DNA of 64,000 nucleotides from Marchantia polymorpha subsp. ruderalis (taxonomy: Eukaryota > Streptophyta > Marchantiopsida > Marchantiales > Marchantiaceae), in assembly GCA_037833965.1 (NCBI GenBank), contig AP031351.1, positions 9,870,501 to 9,934,500 on the forward strand, in the 5' to 3' direction. The stretch's first letter is position 1. The number at the start of each line of letters is the position of its first letter. This document shows, in pieces, positions 50,227-63,173 of the stretch. A program made the position numbers and the translations under genes. Under the pieces are notes generated by a model. That model saw nothing but the letters and a program-made list of their open reading frames with translations. It searched no databases and was not told the origin of the DNA.

Positions 50227-52575
50227 TCTCTAGTACTAACAGAATATCATACAAGTAATTTTTATATTCGAAATCGAAAATATGTGGGTTCGGCTAGAGG
50301 GATTTACGTTCTTGGACAATATTATTGACATGAATAAAAAGAACAAAGAGAAAATCCGGATAATATCTTTGCGGTACGTTAAAACTGAAATGAAGTGGTG
50401 ATGGAAACGTACAACCGGATTTGCAATAGCCTGGTTTTCTAAACGTTTTGGGTATTGGATCAAGCAAGCAACATTTACAGCCCGTTTTCATTTACATGGG
50501 ACGAGAATTTTAAAAACTCGTTCTTGAGTTACAGATAAGAACGTAGTAAGTCAGAATCATTGTTCAAAGATCAAGCAGCGATGTGAATCACCAAGCTTTT
50601 CTGTGAAGTGTACCTACAAGGATTCATAAGGCCCACGTTAAACTTACCCAACGTGAAATATGCTATGGAGCACATTCATACCATCATGTGATGATTCATT
50701 TTCAAAAGAAAGCAGTAAAGGCGTATCTAAGATTTTATTATTATTCTTCATTGAACCCTCATGTACTTTCATCCCACAGATCCGGCAGATTTTTGAAAAC
50801 ACGGGCCTGGTTTCGCCAGCGCCTGATAATCACCGGGAATTGGGAAAAATCTACGCTGGGCCTGCCTAAGTTTACCTTCACCTTGGTTAGAGTGTCTGTC
50901 TCATCTCCGTGAGTTTCTCGCGTTCAGCGAGCTGCACGGGCTGCAGGTAGATAATACACTCTACCTACAGATGTCATCTTCTGAGGACACAGTGAACTAA
51001 GAAAAAGGATGGACGACCCCATCGAGCCGTACAAGGATGCTACAGATGTCATACTTAAAAGAAAGGGGCCAAGTGGATCTAATACTGAAATAAATATTCT
51101 ATTACCCTGCCGACTCGATGTAAACGCTAATCCACGTATTCACTGTGCATCCCTCGAATTTGCAAGTTGAGTTTTACTGTCTGAATGTGCTTCGACATAA
51201 GGTCCACATCAATTCCTACGCGTTGTATCCTGATCTCGATTTCCCTTCACTTCATTCCGAGATCCCATCTCAGTCTCCTCCACTCAATCAAACTGCTTGT
51301 CGACCCGATGCAACTTGGACTCTTGTAATCTACTGTGTAACAGACCAGTCCTAACAACGATGTGAGAACCATGCAGAAGAAAACATAAAACACGTGAAAC
51401 AAAGCCCCCACTGAATTAAGTGAGAAGGTATCAATACCTCTTCTTGTAAATCTTTTTTAACAGCAACGATTGAAATGGTTGATTAAAGAGTTTCGAAAGA
51501 AATATTACCTGAAAAGATATGCACTATAACTCAAACTATACTTTTACATAGTGGCATTGTTGAGGTGATATGCATAAGCTACTACAAATTCTCTCCAACT
51601 TATGTTGGTTAAGCACTGCTACATAACCCAACAACAATTGAAGTAAATATATATAAGCTTTCAGTAACCCCTCAATACTAATATCCGTCAAAAAAGAATT
51701 TGGCTCAACACAAGCAATCGCATTTCCTCCCGAATATCACTCTTGAGATGGCTTTGTCAACCTTGAATTCACTTCCAGATTCTCAAACACATTTGCAGTA
51801 AAAGTTGACAAGTTCGAACAAATTTGGGATCCTACTCAAGTATGAGGAATTCAAATTAAGTGAAATCTTGGTCCGTCTAACTCTTGTACTACCCTCAGAG
51901 ATGCATGGATTCATGCAAATACTTCACTTTCTTTCTCAATAACTTACAATATCCAAGATGCAACTTGAAGCTCCGAGCTCTCTCTTGCTATTTCTTGCTC
52001 TGAGCTATTCTCAAATATCTCTTTGAAACGTATTTTAAAAATTCACTATCTTAGCAATATATTCCTGATAATACCTAATATAAACTACCACTTAATGTGG
52101 TCTGGTATACGATATCAGCACTCTCATGAACTTTATATTTTAAGGTCATGAGAGTGAAAAATGCATTCATTCAACACAATCTTGTCAATCTCCCAAATGA
52201 TTATAATGTCTTTGTTCTCATCCTGAATCCACATAATAGATAAAACTACTCGTTGTTCTAGTGAAGAGATGATGAGGCGATCGATATCGAGTAAAATGAT
52301 CAGTAGAAACCACTAACGTAATCAATGCATACTTTATCTGATGAAGGGAATAAGCGTTTTATTCTGTTCCAAAAATAATAAATATGGATATCATCTTGCA
52401 CATTTGACCTTGGTATACATCACACCGAATACTTTTCAACTTTAACTTAATTTAGTGCAGAGATTCATAGATATTAAGTTTGAGTCCAGGTAATTGATTA
52501 CTTTACGTTATTGTTTCTTCAATATGAGTAAGATGATTAAAGCCGCAGGGGCTGCCCCTGCGGCTGAAAACCTGG
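50227..52575 (+). mobile_element. Possible non-autonomous Helitron
   Basis: Helitrons start with TC, end with CTRR after a GC-rich hairpin about 10-12 nt from the end, and insert between A and T. Here a strong hairpin (52541-52565) is followed by six bases and CTGG (52572-52575), then T. A TCTCTAGTACTA start follows an A at 50226-50227. No helicase or Rep domain was recognised inside. The 3' end is the stronger signal; the 5' end is a guess. Confidence 0.3.
52541..52565. repeat. GC-rich perfect hairpin in AT-rich DNA
   Basis: AGCCGCAGGGG, loop CTG, CCCCTGCGGCT: 11-bp perfect stem. It could be a Helitron terminal hairpin or a transcription-terminator-like structure. Confidence 0.9.
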
Positions 52576-55500
52576 TTAGAATGTCATTCCATAATTGTGA
52601 TAAATATTAGAAATTATTGTGAGAAATGTTATAGCAAATTAAATTTCTCACTTCAAATAACATTAGTTATAGCTGTAGCTAGCAAAAGCTTCATTATAGG
52701 GAATGGAATTCAGGATCCAATTCATGATATTTTGAAACAATGTTCAGAATTTCTAATTGAAATGAAAGTACGTGATATTACATTTGAAGTCCATGATGTA
52801 TTGATGAGTCAAACAATGTTATTGCCGGCGGGGTTTATTATTCATTGTTGGAAATCACTTATTGGCTAAGTTGACTATCTGATGATTAAAGAAAATTTCT
52901 ATTACCAATGTGGTCAAGTATTTGCTGTAATTAAGTACCAAGGAGGGGTTTGGCATATGTTGCACACTTTAATGTTTGTGTCACTTTGGCTTCGGCTAGA
53001 GTTGCTCACACTAAGTAATGGAGCATGAGTTGAGAGATGAGTATTTTTGAATAAAAAAAATGCAACGTATATAAATCTAATGTTAAAGGGAAAGAAGATT
53101 GAGATATTGAGATGATCTTATGTGATAAAAGTAGGAAAGATGAAAGGAAATGGAGATTTTTAGAATGTAGTATATTTTTATTTTGACTTTGATATGAAGG
53201 GTTCATGATCTTTTAACTATCACAATAAACATATGATTAGGAAAAAAATGCGCATGAAATTTTTTTTTAAATTCTTATGATCAATGAATCTGATACAAGT
53301 AAACGTCAAGACATTTCCAAGTTTAGATTAGTGAAAATATCATATAGAGAAGGTGATTATGATATGATGATGGAAAAGAAATACATACATTGAGGTGAAA
53401 AAATATATACACATACATGATGATCATTGGAAATGACTTGCATAAGATATACATTTGATGTGATAGGAAATGAGAACGTTCAGAGTTTATCTAATGTAAA
53501 TTTTTTGAAATTAGATTCATTACATAGATAAAGTGCGGGGGATCGATCAAAATGTACAAGCCAAAGGAAAACCGTTATGCTTCACGTCAATATACACATT
53601 ATATCCAGCAGCTAATACGGCTTAAAATTCACTAGAACAATCACTTCTACTGATTTTTCCAGTCTAAACCAAGACTTATGTTTTCATCCACATTTATGCA
53701 GTGAGTGAGTTGCAGAAAAGACCGTACAATATTCAATATAAATGAGATCCAGAGAGTTGGTTATGTTTCGGATCGTGGACAACAACCGATCCATGGTTAA
53801 ACCCCATGCCTAATCTGTTTTCTTCCTGGTTTCAGAAAAGACCTGCCATTAAGCAGCAGTCCTAAATGATTAATTAGCCATACTCTGCTTTTAGTAGCAC
53901 ATCGTCGAAGTAAGCTATTGTTAAGAACACTGCGTATTCTGGGCAACTTCACGTCCAATTTTTTAATCTTCCTGGAGTGTTTCTCATCACTGGTTGTTAG
54001 CTTCTTCCAAAATCCAGTGTCCACGCCGACTCGTGGAAAGTATTGAGCATTTTGCTTGAACTCTGGTCGTAACAGGAAGACAAAAACAGATTCTCGTGCC
54101 CAGAATCTTTTTTTCGGAAAGTATGCTCCAGTAGATTCGTTTTTATTATTGGAGGTCTTTTCAGACATCAGCTAGGGCCAATGATGGGCTATAAAGATGA
54201 TTTATCTTCAAATCAACAACATACACAATCACATTGCCTGGAAATGATTCGATTCCAAACTAGCCCAATGGAACAGATGATCAGAGCAAATTTCACAAAA
54301 GAGGTCCAACATAATGTGAAGACAAACTGCAAGAGTCGTGATGCCATATACAGATCAGATGTATGTCTTTTCATGATGGTAGCTCAAAGGGGAGAGCAGT
54401 AGTCATTCCGTGAAGACACACTCTCCTGATGCAAGACTTTTCTTCTGGCCTCAGCCTACATCATAGTAGACATCTCCTAACATCATCTGCGTCACAACAA
54501 AACCTGTCCTTTGCGAGGTGAGGTGGGGTAGGGTTACCGTCTCCAGATTGAATACACTTTCTACACAAACTGGACCAAAGTTACAGCAGCAGAATTGTTG
54601 CGATGAGCCCAAAGTAGTCAACGGAGATTCCCCGAGGTCTAGGCGTTACAAACCTCTGCCGTGAAACCTTGTGTCAAGTCTAGAACATACACAATCAGAT
54701 GTTATTGTCGCACTTCCTAGCCACAAAAAGTAAATCACTCAAAGATGGTAATGAGCACGTGGAACACAAATGTTGCCCACGAGATGCCAGCAAGCCCCAG
54801 GCCCAAACTAGGCATCACGACTTTGGCATGCGAATCCTTCTCCTTAGCATCCGTACACACAACAAAGCGACAACAACATTACTATGAGGAAATTTTGTGG
54901 GTCTATTGACAAGTTAAAGTGTGTAAATTGTGCTAAAGCCTTGAATACTGATATTCGTCTTCACTTCGTAAAGACGAGGCCCCAGAATTCCACTGCTAGT
55001 ACGTACATCAGAGTCATGGTGATCCTTAGGTTCGGGTGCTCGGTAAAGGGGCACTAGAGGGACTGGACAAAAATTGCAAAACTCAGCAGCCTAAGAGTTA
55101 TATAACTACATTCATAAACCATGAGTACAAAGTACTGTCCTTGGAATAGCAACTTGAGGATCAGGGAAAAATTTAGAGTGCGAAAATCCTCATATTTAGA
55201 GTGAAAATTTGCTTACAGTACGAGAACACTGTGAATCCTTTCACTTATGACACAGGCAAGAGGTATTTGTCTCGATGAACACATCCAACAGTGGACAACT
55301 AGTATTGTTTCATCTAGGAAAAAGAGATGGTCTGTTAAGTCACCCCCAATCGGGAGCTCAAATCTTCTGAAAACATCACCTGCCAGTTAAGTGACAGAAC
55401 GGGAGTGCATGGGACTCCACTCAAGGGACTCCAATGGGAGAATGAGACTGTCCTCTGGAATCCACCAAGGCGGGCATGTGGGACTTTGCATTGACAAGGG

Positions 55501-56007
55501 GTTAAGTGTACATCAAATTTCAGGGAGCACACTAAATTTGGACACAAAGATGAAGAAAACGGTGTTAGATGAATACAGCCAAGTTTCAAAGTCCTCATTC
55601 CTGTAAAACATTTAAAATATCCAGACTTGAGATAATCCGCGAGCAGATAGTTAGAACCTCCAGCCAGCACTTTCCTGTGATTACCGAATCTTTGCAAGAT
55701 TCTCCGATGCTCCAACGTCTCGAAGTATCAAGGATGGACAGATCCTCACATACACCGTTTCTGAGTGAACTGGAGAAATCATCAGGAAACACCAAATGTC
55801 ATTCAATAGGAGAAAGGCATTTCAGGTGGTTTTAAACTTTTCCAACTTTGATCGCATATCGGGGATCAAAGGCGGAGGTGCTGTTGACTATGGAAGAAAG
55901 TTATTATATCTGAACTGGTACCCATTCAGAAACAAAAATGTGTAACAGTTCTAATAACCATCTAGGTTTTCATTCTTGACTGGACCCGAGAAATCAATTT
56001 TAGGACG
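52576..56007. other. Mixed intergenic stretch 3' of POP5
   Basis: AT-rich to about 53700, then moderate GC. A 90-codon + frame (52597-52869) and Lys/Arg-rich (53797-54168) and mixed (55335-55715) minus frames of 123 and 126 codons match no family I know. The 3' UTR of POP5 should lie just below 56008. Confidence 0.4.
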
Positions 56008-57179
56008 CTACGTATCCCAAGCCTGGGCCTTTTGAAACGCTGTATTGAAGAGGTCCAGCTTTTTACGAGTTAAAGGCTCCGGCTGAAGCTTTAATAGCCT
56101 AAGTTTTTCTTGCTCAAACTTCGCAATAGTCTTCCGACTCGTTCTAATGTTACCTACACATCCAGATTTCAAAGAATGAGAACAAATATGCAAAAGAACT
56201 CCAAATATGACACCCAGTCAACAAGTTCATTCTGCAAGGCAATTAGCATAAGGTTATGGACAGAACGAATGAAAATTGCTGAAGAAGTGCAGGTTTTAAA
56301 TCCTGGGTTTAACCATCGAACCTAAAAACTCAATGAAAATGATAGACAACTCGTGATATCTTTGATAAAGGCAGCTTGATCAAGTATAAGGTTAACACGA
56401 GCATTTGACTTCAGCTTTTGTTCAAAAGAGTGATCATACCGCTCAGATCTAGAAGATTGAAGAGAACGGGTAGATTTCGGATATCCGATATGAAGGTGAT
56501 TGCGCACCACAACTTTCGAAATTCTTCCCGACTACATTGCACCAGGAATAAACCAGTAACTTGATTGAAGTACTTCACTGCAGAAATAAGGACAATGGAG
56601 AAATGTCACAATGACATTAACGGCAGTTTCTTTGGAGCGGACATAATACATGGAGAAACGTCTAAGCTGCTTAACTCCAATTCTTGACTCAACACTTCTA
56701 CGGAGATCTGCGACAATCTCAACCTGCTGTATCAGGGCACGACACGGGGTAGAGCTGACGCATTACTTCGATTTGAGTGAGGTCCACAACCATCTTGCTC
56801 TGGACTTCCCTTGCACAATTTGTTCCACAACTTAGCTTCTAGGCTATAATATGGACCATCATCGCACTCTATCCTATCCGAAGCTTTTTGGGTCGCGGTC
56901 TTAATAGCAAGCTGATGTAGTTGCTGATAATTTTTACAATGTAAGGTTAAATTGACCATACGGCGGACAGAGTTGCACCATTTGATATTTGAGAGAGGAT
57001 AGCAACCAACCGTGCAGGGATTGCAAGCAAGACGAAAGGCCGTGCTCTCCAAAGTTAACTTCCAAACTCTTCTGAATTGTTGAAGTCAGGACTGCAGGAG
57101 TAAGTGTTGCAAGGTCCGGCCAGGGAGTTCCGAGCCATATAATCTCCATCAACAGGAAACGCCTTTTGAAAACCACCAT
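56008..57179 (-). CDS. POP5: RNase P/MRP protein subunit POP5, complete, three exons
   Basis: Protein subunit of RNase P (5' maturation of tRNA) and RNase MRP (pre-rRNA cleavage), nucleus and nucleolus. Exons on the minus strand: 57179-57011, 56577-56440 and 56153-56008, joined at GT-AG introns in matching phases (1 and 1), giving 150 aa; Arabidopsis POP5 is about 151 aa. Family marks: FKRRFLLMEIIW at the N-terminus; TIQKSLEVNFGEHGL (POP5 NFGxxGL); KYFNQVTGLFLVQCSREEF with the highly conserved CSREE; LWCAITFISDI; LPVLFNLLDLSG; and NIRTSRKTIAKFEQEK, then a Lys-rich C-terminal helix. The start ATG at 57179 was chosen because it gives the usual MVxFK opening; an in-frame ATG five codons upstream is possible. 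No break was found, so the gene looks functional. Confidence 0.95.
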
Positions 57180-58485
57180 CGGGCCTCCGGTCAATTTCCA
57201 AATTCGGTATTTTTCTCAAGCACATCTTTTATGACTTAAAGACATTTCCAGCAGTTCCAGCGGTTCCAGCATTTACATGTACTCTTCATCACTGCACCAA
57301 TATACCTCAAAATTGAGAATTCTCATGTGAATTCAAAAGAAACAACAAATCCACGAACAATTCTGTCCAACTCTAAAGAGGACTCTGATACCAAAAGATT
57401 CACTAACAACAAACTGCAAATAAATTCAAAAACTTCAAACAGACTGAGAAGTAGGATCCAAATAGGTATTAAACTGAGTGAAGAGCAGTTCGTTTACCTC
57501 AGTCGAGCTCTTTAGGTTAGCAAATAGTTGTCACTCGTTCAAACATCTCAGAATCCCTCCGACCACATCTCGTGCACTGCTCTCATCAAGCCGGTGCATA
57601 CAATAGTGTTCTCTGTTCCACATTCCGCTTGTACTTCGGTCCAATTTCTCTTGCTGCCAGAATTACTGACCCCACTAGATCGCGCTGCTCTGCATTCCGC
57701 AATCGATCCGCTGCCCTTCCGATGACTACGACAACGATGTTCACGTTCACGGTTCGGTTTGAGACAAAGTACCGCAGCTCAACGACATCCTCCGCTTCAC
57801 AGTAGATCTCGAGCGTACGTAGTTTTGCATGACTGTGTGTGCTCACGAAGTAAGCCAAACACTTCAATTTATTCCTCCAGTGCACACATACACACAAACA
57901 CTCACAACTTCTTCGTTCCCTCTTCCTGCAGTTTGGGGACCGACGAGACCCCGACCATGCGGCGTACTTCATGTGGTCGTCAGGATCTGTTGGACCATTT
58001 TTAAATAAATTCTAATGTTGCTACTCGGTTATTAATAAGTAAACCCCCCTCCTCCTCTTTCCCTACTTTTTAAATGAATAAATGATATTATGAAACTGCA
58101 AAATCCTAAGCCGACTCTGCATTTCTTTGGGAGCCCGACAATCAAGTCTCATGAGGATTTAGTAAACATTACACTGATTTAGGGAGGAGGCAGGTAGCGT
58201 GAATGACTATTAGATATGAACATTTCGCGCGGAGTCTAGTCATCCAAACGGATAGAACAAGTAGAAGTAGCTAGATGGAAAAGCACTTAACATGAAATCC
58301 CCTGACTTGTTTCAAATCCTTGTTTGTAATAAGTGAAGGATGGGTCATTTTGGGTACCTGCCACAGTATGTAATGATTTTGATACAATTTTCTCTATTGG
58401 TGAATATAATATATAACATTTGTCTTTACTATATAAAGAATTTTATTATCTTACGGTGTGGAATAGACAATCCGACTGGAAAAGG
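57180..58485. other. POP5 upstream region
   Basis: GC rises at about 57520-57970, as expected for a gene start or a divergent promoter. A 128-codon minus frame (57586-57972) and overlapping + frames show no known domain; the minus frame could be part of the POP5 5' UTR. From about 58010 the sequence turns AT-rich. Confidence 0.4.
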
Positions 58486-58829
58486 TCCCGACTATGGCCA
58501 CACCCGGTTTTGCTACGGCCACACCCGCTACATACAAACAACTGATCGTGCGTCAAAGCACGACTCCCCTCAAACCCAGCTGCTAAGCTGAGCTCGTCCG
58601 CGAGGCAGGGGAGAGCGTAGTCGAGGGGCTTCGAGGGGCGCGGGGCCACTACGGCCGTCGCTGTCTCCCACGTTGCTGCCGCTTGTAACGCTGCCGCCGG
58701 TGCTACCGTTCTATTGATCTATTTCGACTGCCATGCCTGCAGAAGTGCGCTTGGGTAGTAGCAAAAGCGGGCATGGGCATGATAATTAGCGGGCGGGTTT
58801 GTCAAAAGCGGGTGTGGCCCTAGTCGGAT
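58486..58829. mobile_element. GC-rich terminal-inverted-repeat element of about 344 bp (MITE-like)
   Basis: Left end TCCCGACTATGGCCACACCC then GGTTTTG; the reverse complement of the right end reads ATCCGACTAGGGCCACACCC then GCTTTTG, so about 24 of 27 positions match. A further CGGCCACACCCGC copy lies just inside the left end. The GC-rich island is bordered by AT-rich DNA on both sides. It has no transposase and no clean target duplication. The superfamily is unknown; the GC-rich repeated terminal motif recalls the hAT at 12-16 kb in style, not in sequence. Confidence 0.65.
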
Positions 58830-59040
58830 CCATATGAAAAACTTCAAACATTATGATACATGAATAAAATTGATAACATAATATTAAATATTTATTTTTA
58901 ATATTTCATTATTTTGGTACTCATGTTTTCAAAAATATAATAGATATAAATAATATGAAGAATAAATTGTTTTTTTTTTTGAAAAATGTCATTATCTGAC
59001 AATAATATTTTTTTCAGACAAAGCTTACGATAGTAATGAT

Positions 59041-59061
59041 TATATATATATATATATATAT
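59041..59061 (+). repeat. AT microsatellite
   Basis: Ten tandem TA units. Confidence 0.9.
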
Positions 59062-61439
59062 GACATAGGTAAAAATGATTAAATTATTTAATTTTATATT
59101 AGAATAATATTTACTTTGTTTTTTCAATTAATGCTTATACATTGATATAAAAAAAGTTGAAAAAAAATCTGTATAGTTTGATTACATTGATATTAAATAC
59201 GTGTTGTTAGTTTTAAAATACAAATTATCACATAAAAAATATTGAAATTTGAATCTTTTCAGAAAAAGTTATAAGTTAAAAATTCAAACAATATTTCTTA
59301 AAACAATCAAAAACACAATTAATACATAAAATATATGTGAAATGATTTTAGACCATGTACTTAGAATTACAACAAACATTGATGAAAAAAGTTCTATTTA
59401 GTACAAAAAACTACAATCAATACTCATGTGCAATGTAATCTTACTAGCCATGGTGACAATATTCTTAAAGAAATATTAAAACTCATAAACTTGATTCATG
59501 TCTTGAGATTTGTAATTTATAATCAATATTAAGAATCTGCAAATTTTTGAAATAAATTATACATTACTCTTGTAGTTTTAAAAGTGAAAGGTAAGTTTTT
59601 TCTTGCTACCACACAATCTTGTGGCATGATAATAGGTTTCAACTTATAGACGTCTTGTTTTTTCTTTCACAATTCAATAATTTAGCTCAATCCAAGGGTT
59701 ACAAACTTTCAAATCATAGATATAGCAATCATAAGAAAGATAAAATTGCAAGTATAAGTAATACACATCTCGAGTGAATTCATAAGAAAACTATTAGATT
59801 CACAATGTAGGTTAATTATTGATATCAAGAATCATGATGACTATATTCACAATTGATTAAAGAATATACCTTTTTTGGCTCCATAAAAAATCATCACTGA
59901 ATATATAGAGCGATGATAAATGCAAGTTTGTAATTATGCTTCATTAAAGCCAAAGTTTTTCATTGGAAATTTGACCAAAACATCATTCAAAGCCATCATC
60001 TCCATCTTGTATGATTTTGTGTTAAATGTATGCAAATTCATTGTATTCACATCAATATATTTCCAAACATAATTGTCATATAGTGAAATAAGCTTGTACG
60101 GATGTATTGTTTACTTTGATTGAACTATATGAAACCACATCACATCTTTACATGTTTGATCACAATTTGTTACTATACATTAAAAAAAATCTAAAGTTGC
60201 ATTTGCTTTGATGTACAATGATAATGACAACAACAATGACAATAATTATCAATGAACATATACATAAAATTCAACATCATTTCATACAATGAATAAGAGT
60301 AAAAAACTCATCAAGGCTTAACAACAAAAGCCATTTGGTTTTACAATTAAATATTTTGAAAAAAATCAACATGCAATCTTCAATTTTTGAATTTTTAAAA
60401 TTTATATAGTTTCAATCTGTTCATAAAAACATATACAATTTATGTTATAAAAAATATAATGCATTACAATATTTGATTTTTTCGTGACAACCACACACGC
60501 AAAGTAGCATTCTCAAATCAAATAGGCTATTAGTTTATCAAATCAAATCACATAATCATTGTATTATTAAAAATTTGAAACTAACAAAAAAAATAAAAAT
60601 AAAAAACTGAAAGATATAAATAAAATACATTTTTGATCATCTTAAACAACATAGGACAGCTATATTAAAAAAATATGAAACATTAATAAATATGTTGCAT
60701 ATGCATACTACGAATATCCCAAAAAAATTTATTATTATCATGAAAATAAAAACTTATAATGTGAAAAACTATTACTAAATTTAAATTCAATAATTAAATT
60801 TCATATTTAAATAATTTAATATATTCGTTAATCAACATTTTTATAAAATAGAACAGTTATAATTGAAGAAAATTTTCTAAACTAATAATAATTTTTTTAA
60901 TAATTTTTGTCTGTTCAATATATTTTATAAAAAAATATTGAAAATTGTTTATAATTATTTTTAAATGTATATATTTATATCTAAGAAATCATGTCTAAAT
61001 TTTGATGTGTTAATTTGATTATTTTAATCATAATTTGAAAGCAACATAAAAACATCAAGTCGTTTTGTAAGTATTTGTGTTTAAAGTCAACTCAAGCAAT
61101 TTTGGACTAAATTTGTTTACTTCATGAAATATGTTGTCATTACAATTATATCATTAGGATCTTATGATTTAATTACTGTAAAAATACTACTTATTATGTT
61201 ATTTAGATTTAAAAAAAAATTCAGTGTAAAGTAATTTTTAAAATAATTCATTATGAATTTTTTTTAATATTTTAAATACATAAAATCATTCCTTGTTTAT
61301 AATTTTGAAATTTCATAAAGTATTGTTGCATTGATAAATATAAATATTTATTAGTGCACATGTAAACCTAGAAATGGATAAAAAAAATTCAGACATTTTA
61401 GTTAATAATATTTAAATGCCAGGATTAACCATCAAACAT

Positions 61440-61575
61440 AAGTAAGTCCAGCATAACCTCAAACCAAGACACGAGACAGAAAGTACAATGTAGTTTACCC
61501 TATGTCCACGGGATAGAGCATTGGTGCGATTATCTTAGCTAAAAATAGCTAGTACGTGAGGTTACTCCTTAACCA
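61440..61575 (-). repeat. LTR-like fragment related to the 10.1-10.6 kb repeats
   Basis: Read on the minus strand: a GAGTAACCTCACG start, TAGCTATTTTTAGCTA, CCAATGCTCTATCC, CGTGGACATAGGG, TAAACTACATTGTAC, then CTGTCTCGTGTCTTGGTTTG. The same order of motifs is found at about 10250-10330 and partly at 21690-21768. Old and broken. Confidence 0.6.
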
Positions 61576-62680
61576 AAATTAACTTAAACACTAAAATAAA
61601 AGTTATATTTTATTGAAAAAAAGTTACATTTTGTTCCTAATGTTGTGTTGATTGATTCTTTGATTTCAATATTTCAACATTCAATATTTTAGATATTTAT
61701 TTACATCTTCAAAATTTGTTTGTAAATTTTTTTTTATCTATACATAAGTTGACATATAAAAAAAAGGAAATTTGATTTACTTTGTGATAAGTCTACACTA
61801 AACTGTGTGTTAAAAATCACTTACACATATTCCTTAGTTTAATTTAAATGTTAGAATTGTTGTTGTTTTTTTTAATGAAAAATGTAATTTTGTCAATTTA
61901 TATAAATTAGAGTGAATGTATTGCAGGTATAATGGTCATGACACATTTCTAATCACAAGTTGCTATAAGTAAAAAAGAACCACATATATTATAGTAATGA
62001 GAGATATAACTCAATATATATATATATTTCATTGTTATTTGATCGTGATGCAAACTGTTAATTTATTCCATCCATTTTGAATTGGTTTACTAAACCAAGT
62101 AAGAACACAGATATAACACAAGCTTATAACTTCATAATCCAAACAAGCTGTTCTTTAGATAGAATGATGTCGATGTTATTCTGTCAAAATTCAATTTGGC
62201 CATACATGGTACGTTAAGCTTAATAGTAAAGTTGGTGTCATTCAGTAACGACACGAAGAAGTATGTATCACTGTACGTACTTGTTATCAAGGTTGAAAAA
62301 AATTTGGTTTCTTGTTCAAAATGTTAAATAATCTTCATGGACTAAAAACATACTCTTCTACTGTTGAGAAGAATATTGGGAAGAAAAGTTAAATATCCTG
62401 AGATCGACACGGCATAAACCCGTTGCGCTCAGCTCCAAAGAGTCCTTCGACCGAATTTCGGCCACTTCGACAAAACTTGGTGAGTAAAATCCAAACAAGC
62501 TTATTCTAACACATTATTTTTAATGGGTTTGGCAAAAGCATGTCCGGGTCACCAGACACTTCTAAATCTCCAATTCCAAAATGAAACCTTGCCGGCTCGG
62601 CGCACAAAATAAAACAACTGCGAGGCGAACACTGACAAACTCACGACGACGTCGCCGTATGCTTGAGGACTCGCATTGAC

Positions 62681-62780
62681 AGGCGAGGAATTCGAACCGA
62701 TGCAGCAACAGCAGCAGACGAGCCTCGAAGCTCAAACCTTGCACCGATGCTCTCACGCAAGGCGAGGAATTCCAACCGAT
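62681..62780 (+). repeat. Short direct repeat, 79-bp spacing
   Basis: AGGCGAGGAATTCGAACCGA at 62681 recurs at 62760 with one change. It flanks a CAG-rich stretch. Confidence 0.85.
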
Positions 62781-62997
62781 TTCCTCGCCGCCGAAGCGCT
62801 CTCTCTCTCTCTCTCTCATTCAAAGAGAACCGCCCCCGTCCCCGTGATTATTTACGAACGGCGATCAACGGCAAACACAGCGCGAAATCCAAAGCCGAAT
62901 ACGGAACAGTAATGAGCTGAGCCTCACGTCGCAGATGTAGCCAAAGTACGAACCCGTACACGCTGAAGTGGAAGGGGGCGCGAGGGTGACTTGGCAC

Positions 62998-63038
62998 GGG
63001 AGGGAGGGAGGGAGGGAGGGCGGGCGGGCGGGCGGGCG
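62998..63038 (+). repeat. GGGA/GGGC microsatellite (G-quadruplex-prone)
   Basis: About five GGGA units run directly into about five GGGC units, giving ten G-triplets in a row on the + strand. Confidence 0.9.
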
Positions 63039-63115
63039 AGCAGGTATGAAAATGAGAAGGACGGAAGGACGGAATGGTGGAGGGAATGGACGAATCACGC
63101 GCTCGGAGGCAGAAG

Positions 63116-63145
63116 GGACGGGGGACGGGGACGGGGACGGGGGGC
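63116..63145 (+). repeat. GGGGAC minisatellite (G-quadruplex-prone)
   Basis: Four to five GGGGAC units in tandem. Confidence 0.85.
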
Positions 63146-63173
63146 ACAGGGTCAAGTCAAAATGTTCTTGTAC

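Larger units (their letters stand above)
58830..62400. other. Extremely AT-rich stretch
   Basis: No gene. Poly(A/T) runs, an AT microsatellite at 59041-59061 and one LTR-like fragment (61440-61575). Stops are dense in all frames. It is probably ancient, deaminated repeat DNA. Confidence 0.55.

Noticed and set aside
52597-52869. 90-codon frame as an organelle-derived gene
   Set aside because: AT-rich, but no recognised plastid or mitochondrial protein or RNA similarity could be named.
53797-54168. NAC transcription-factor domain
   Set aside because: Only a short FWKK-like resemblance; the conserved NAC subdomains are absent and the order does not fit.
56578-57010. Minus-strand coding frames in the first POP5 intron
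   Set aside because: Splice phases and family alignment place this stretch in an intron; the open frames there are incidental.
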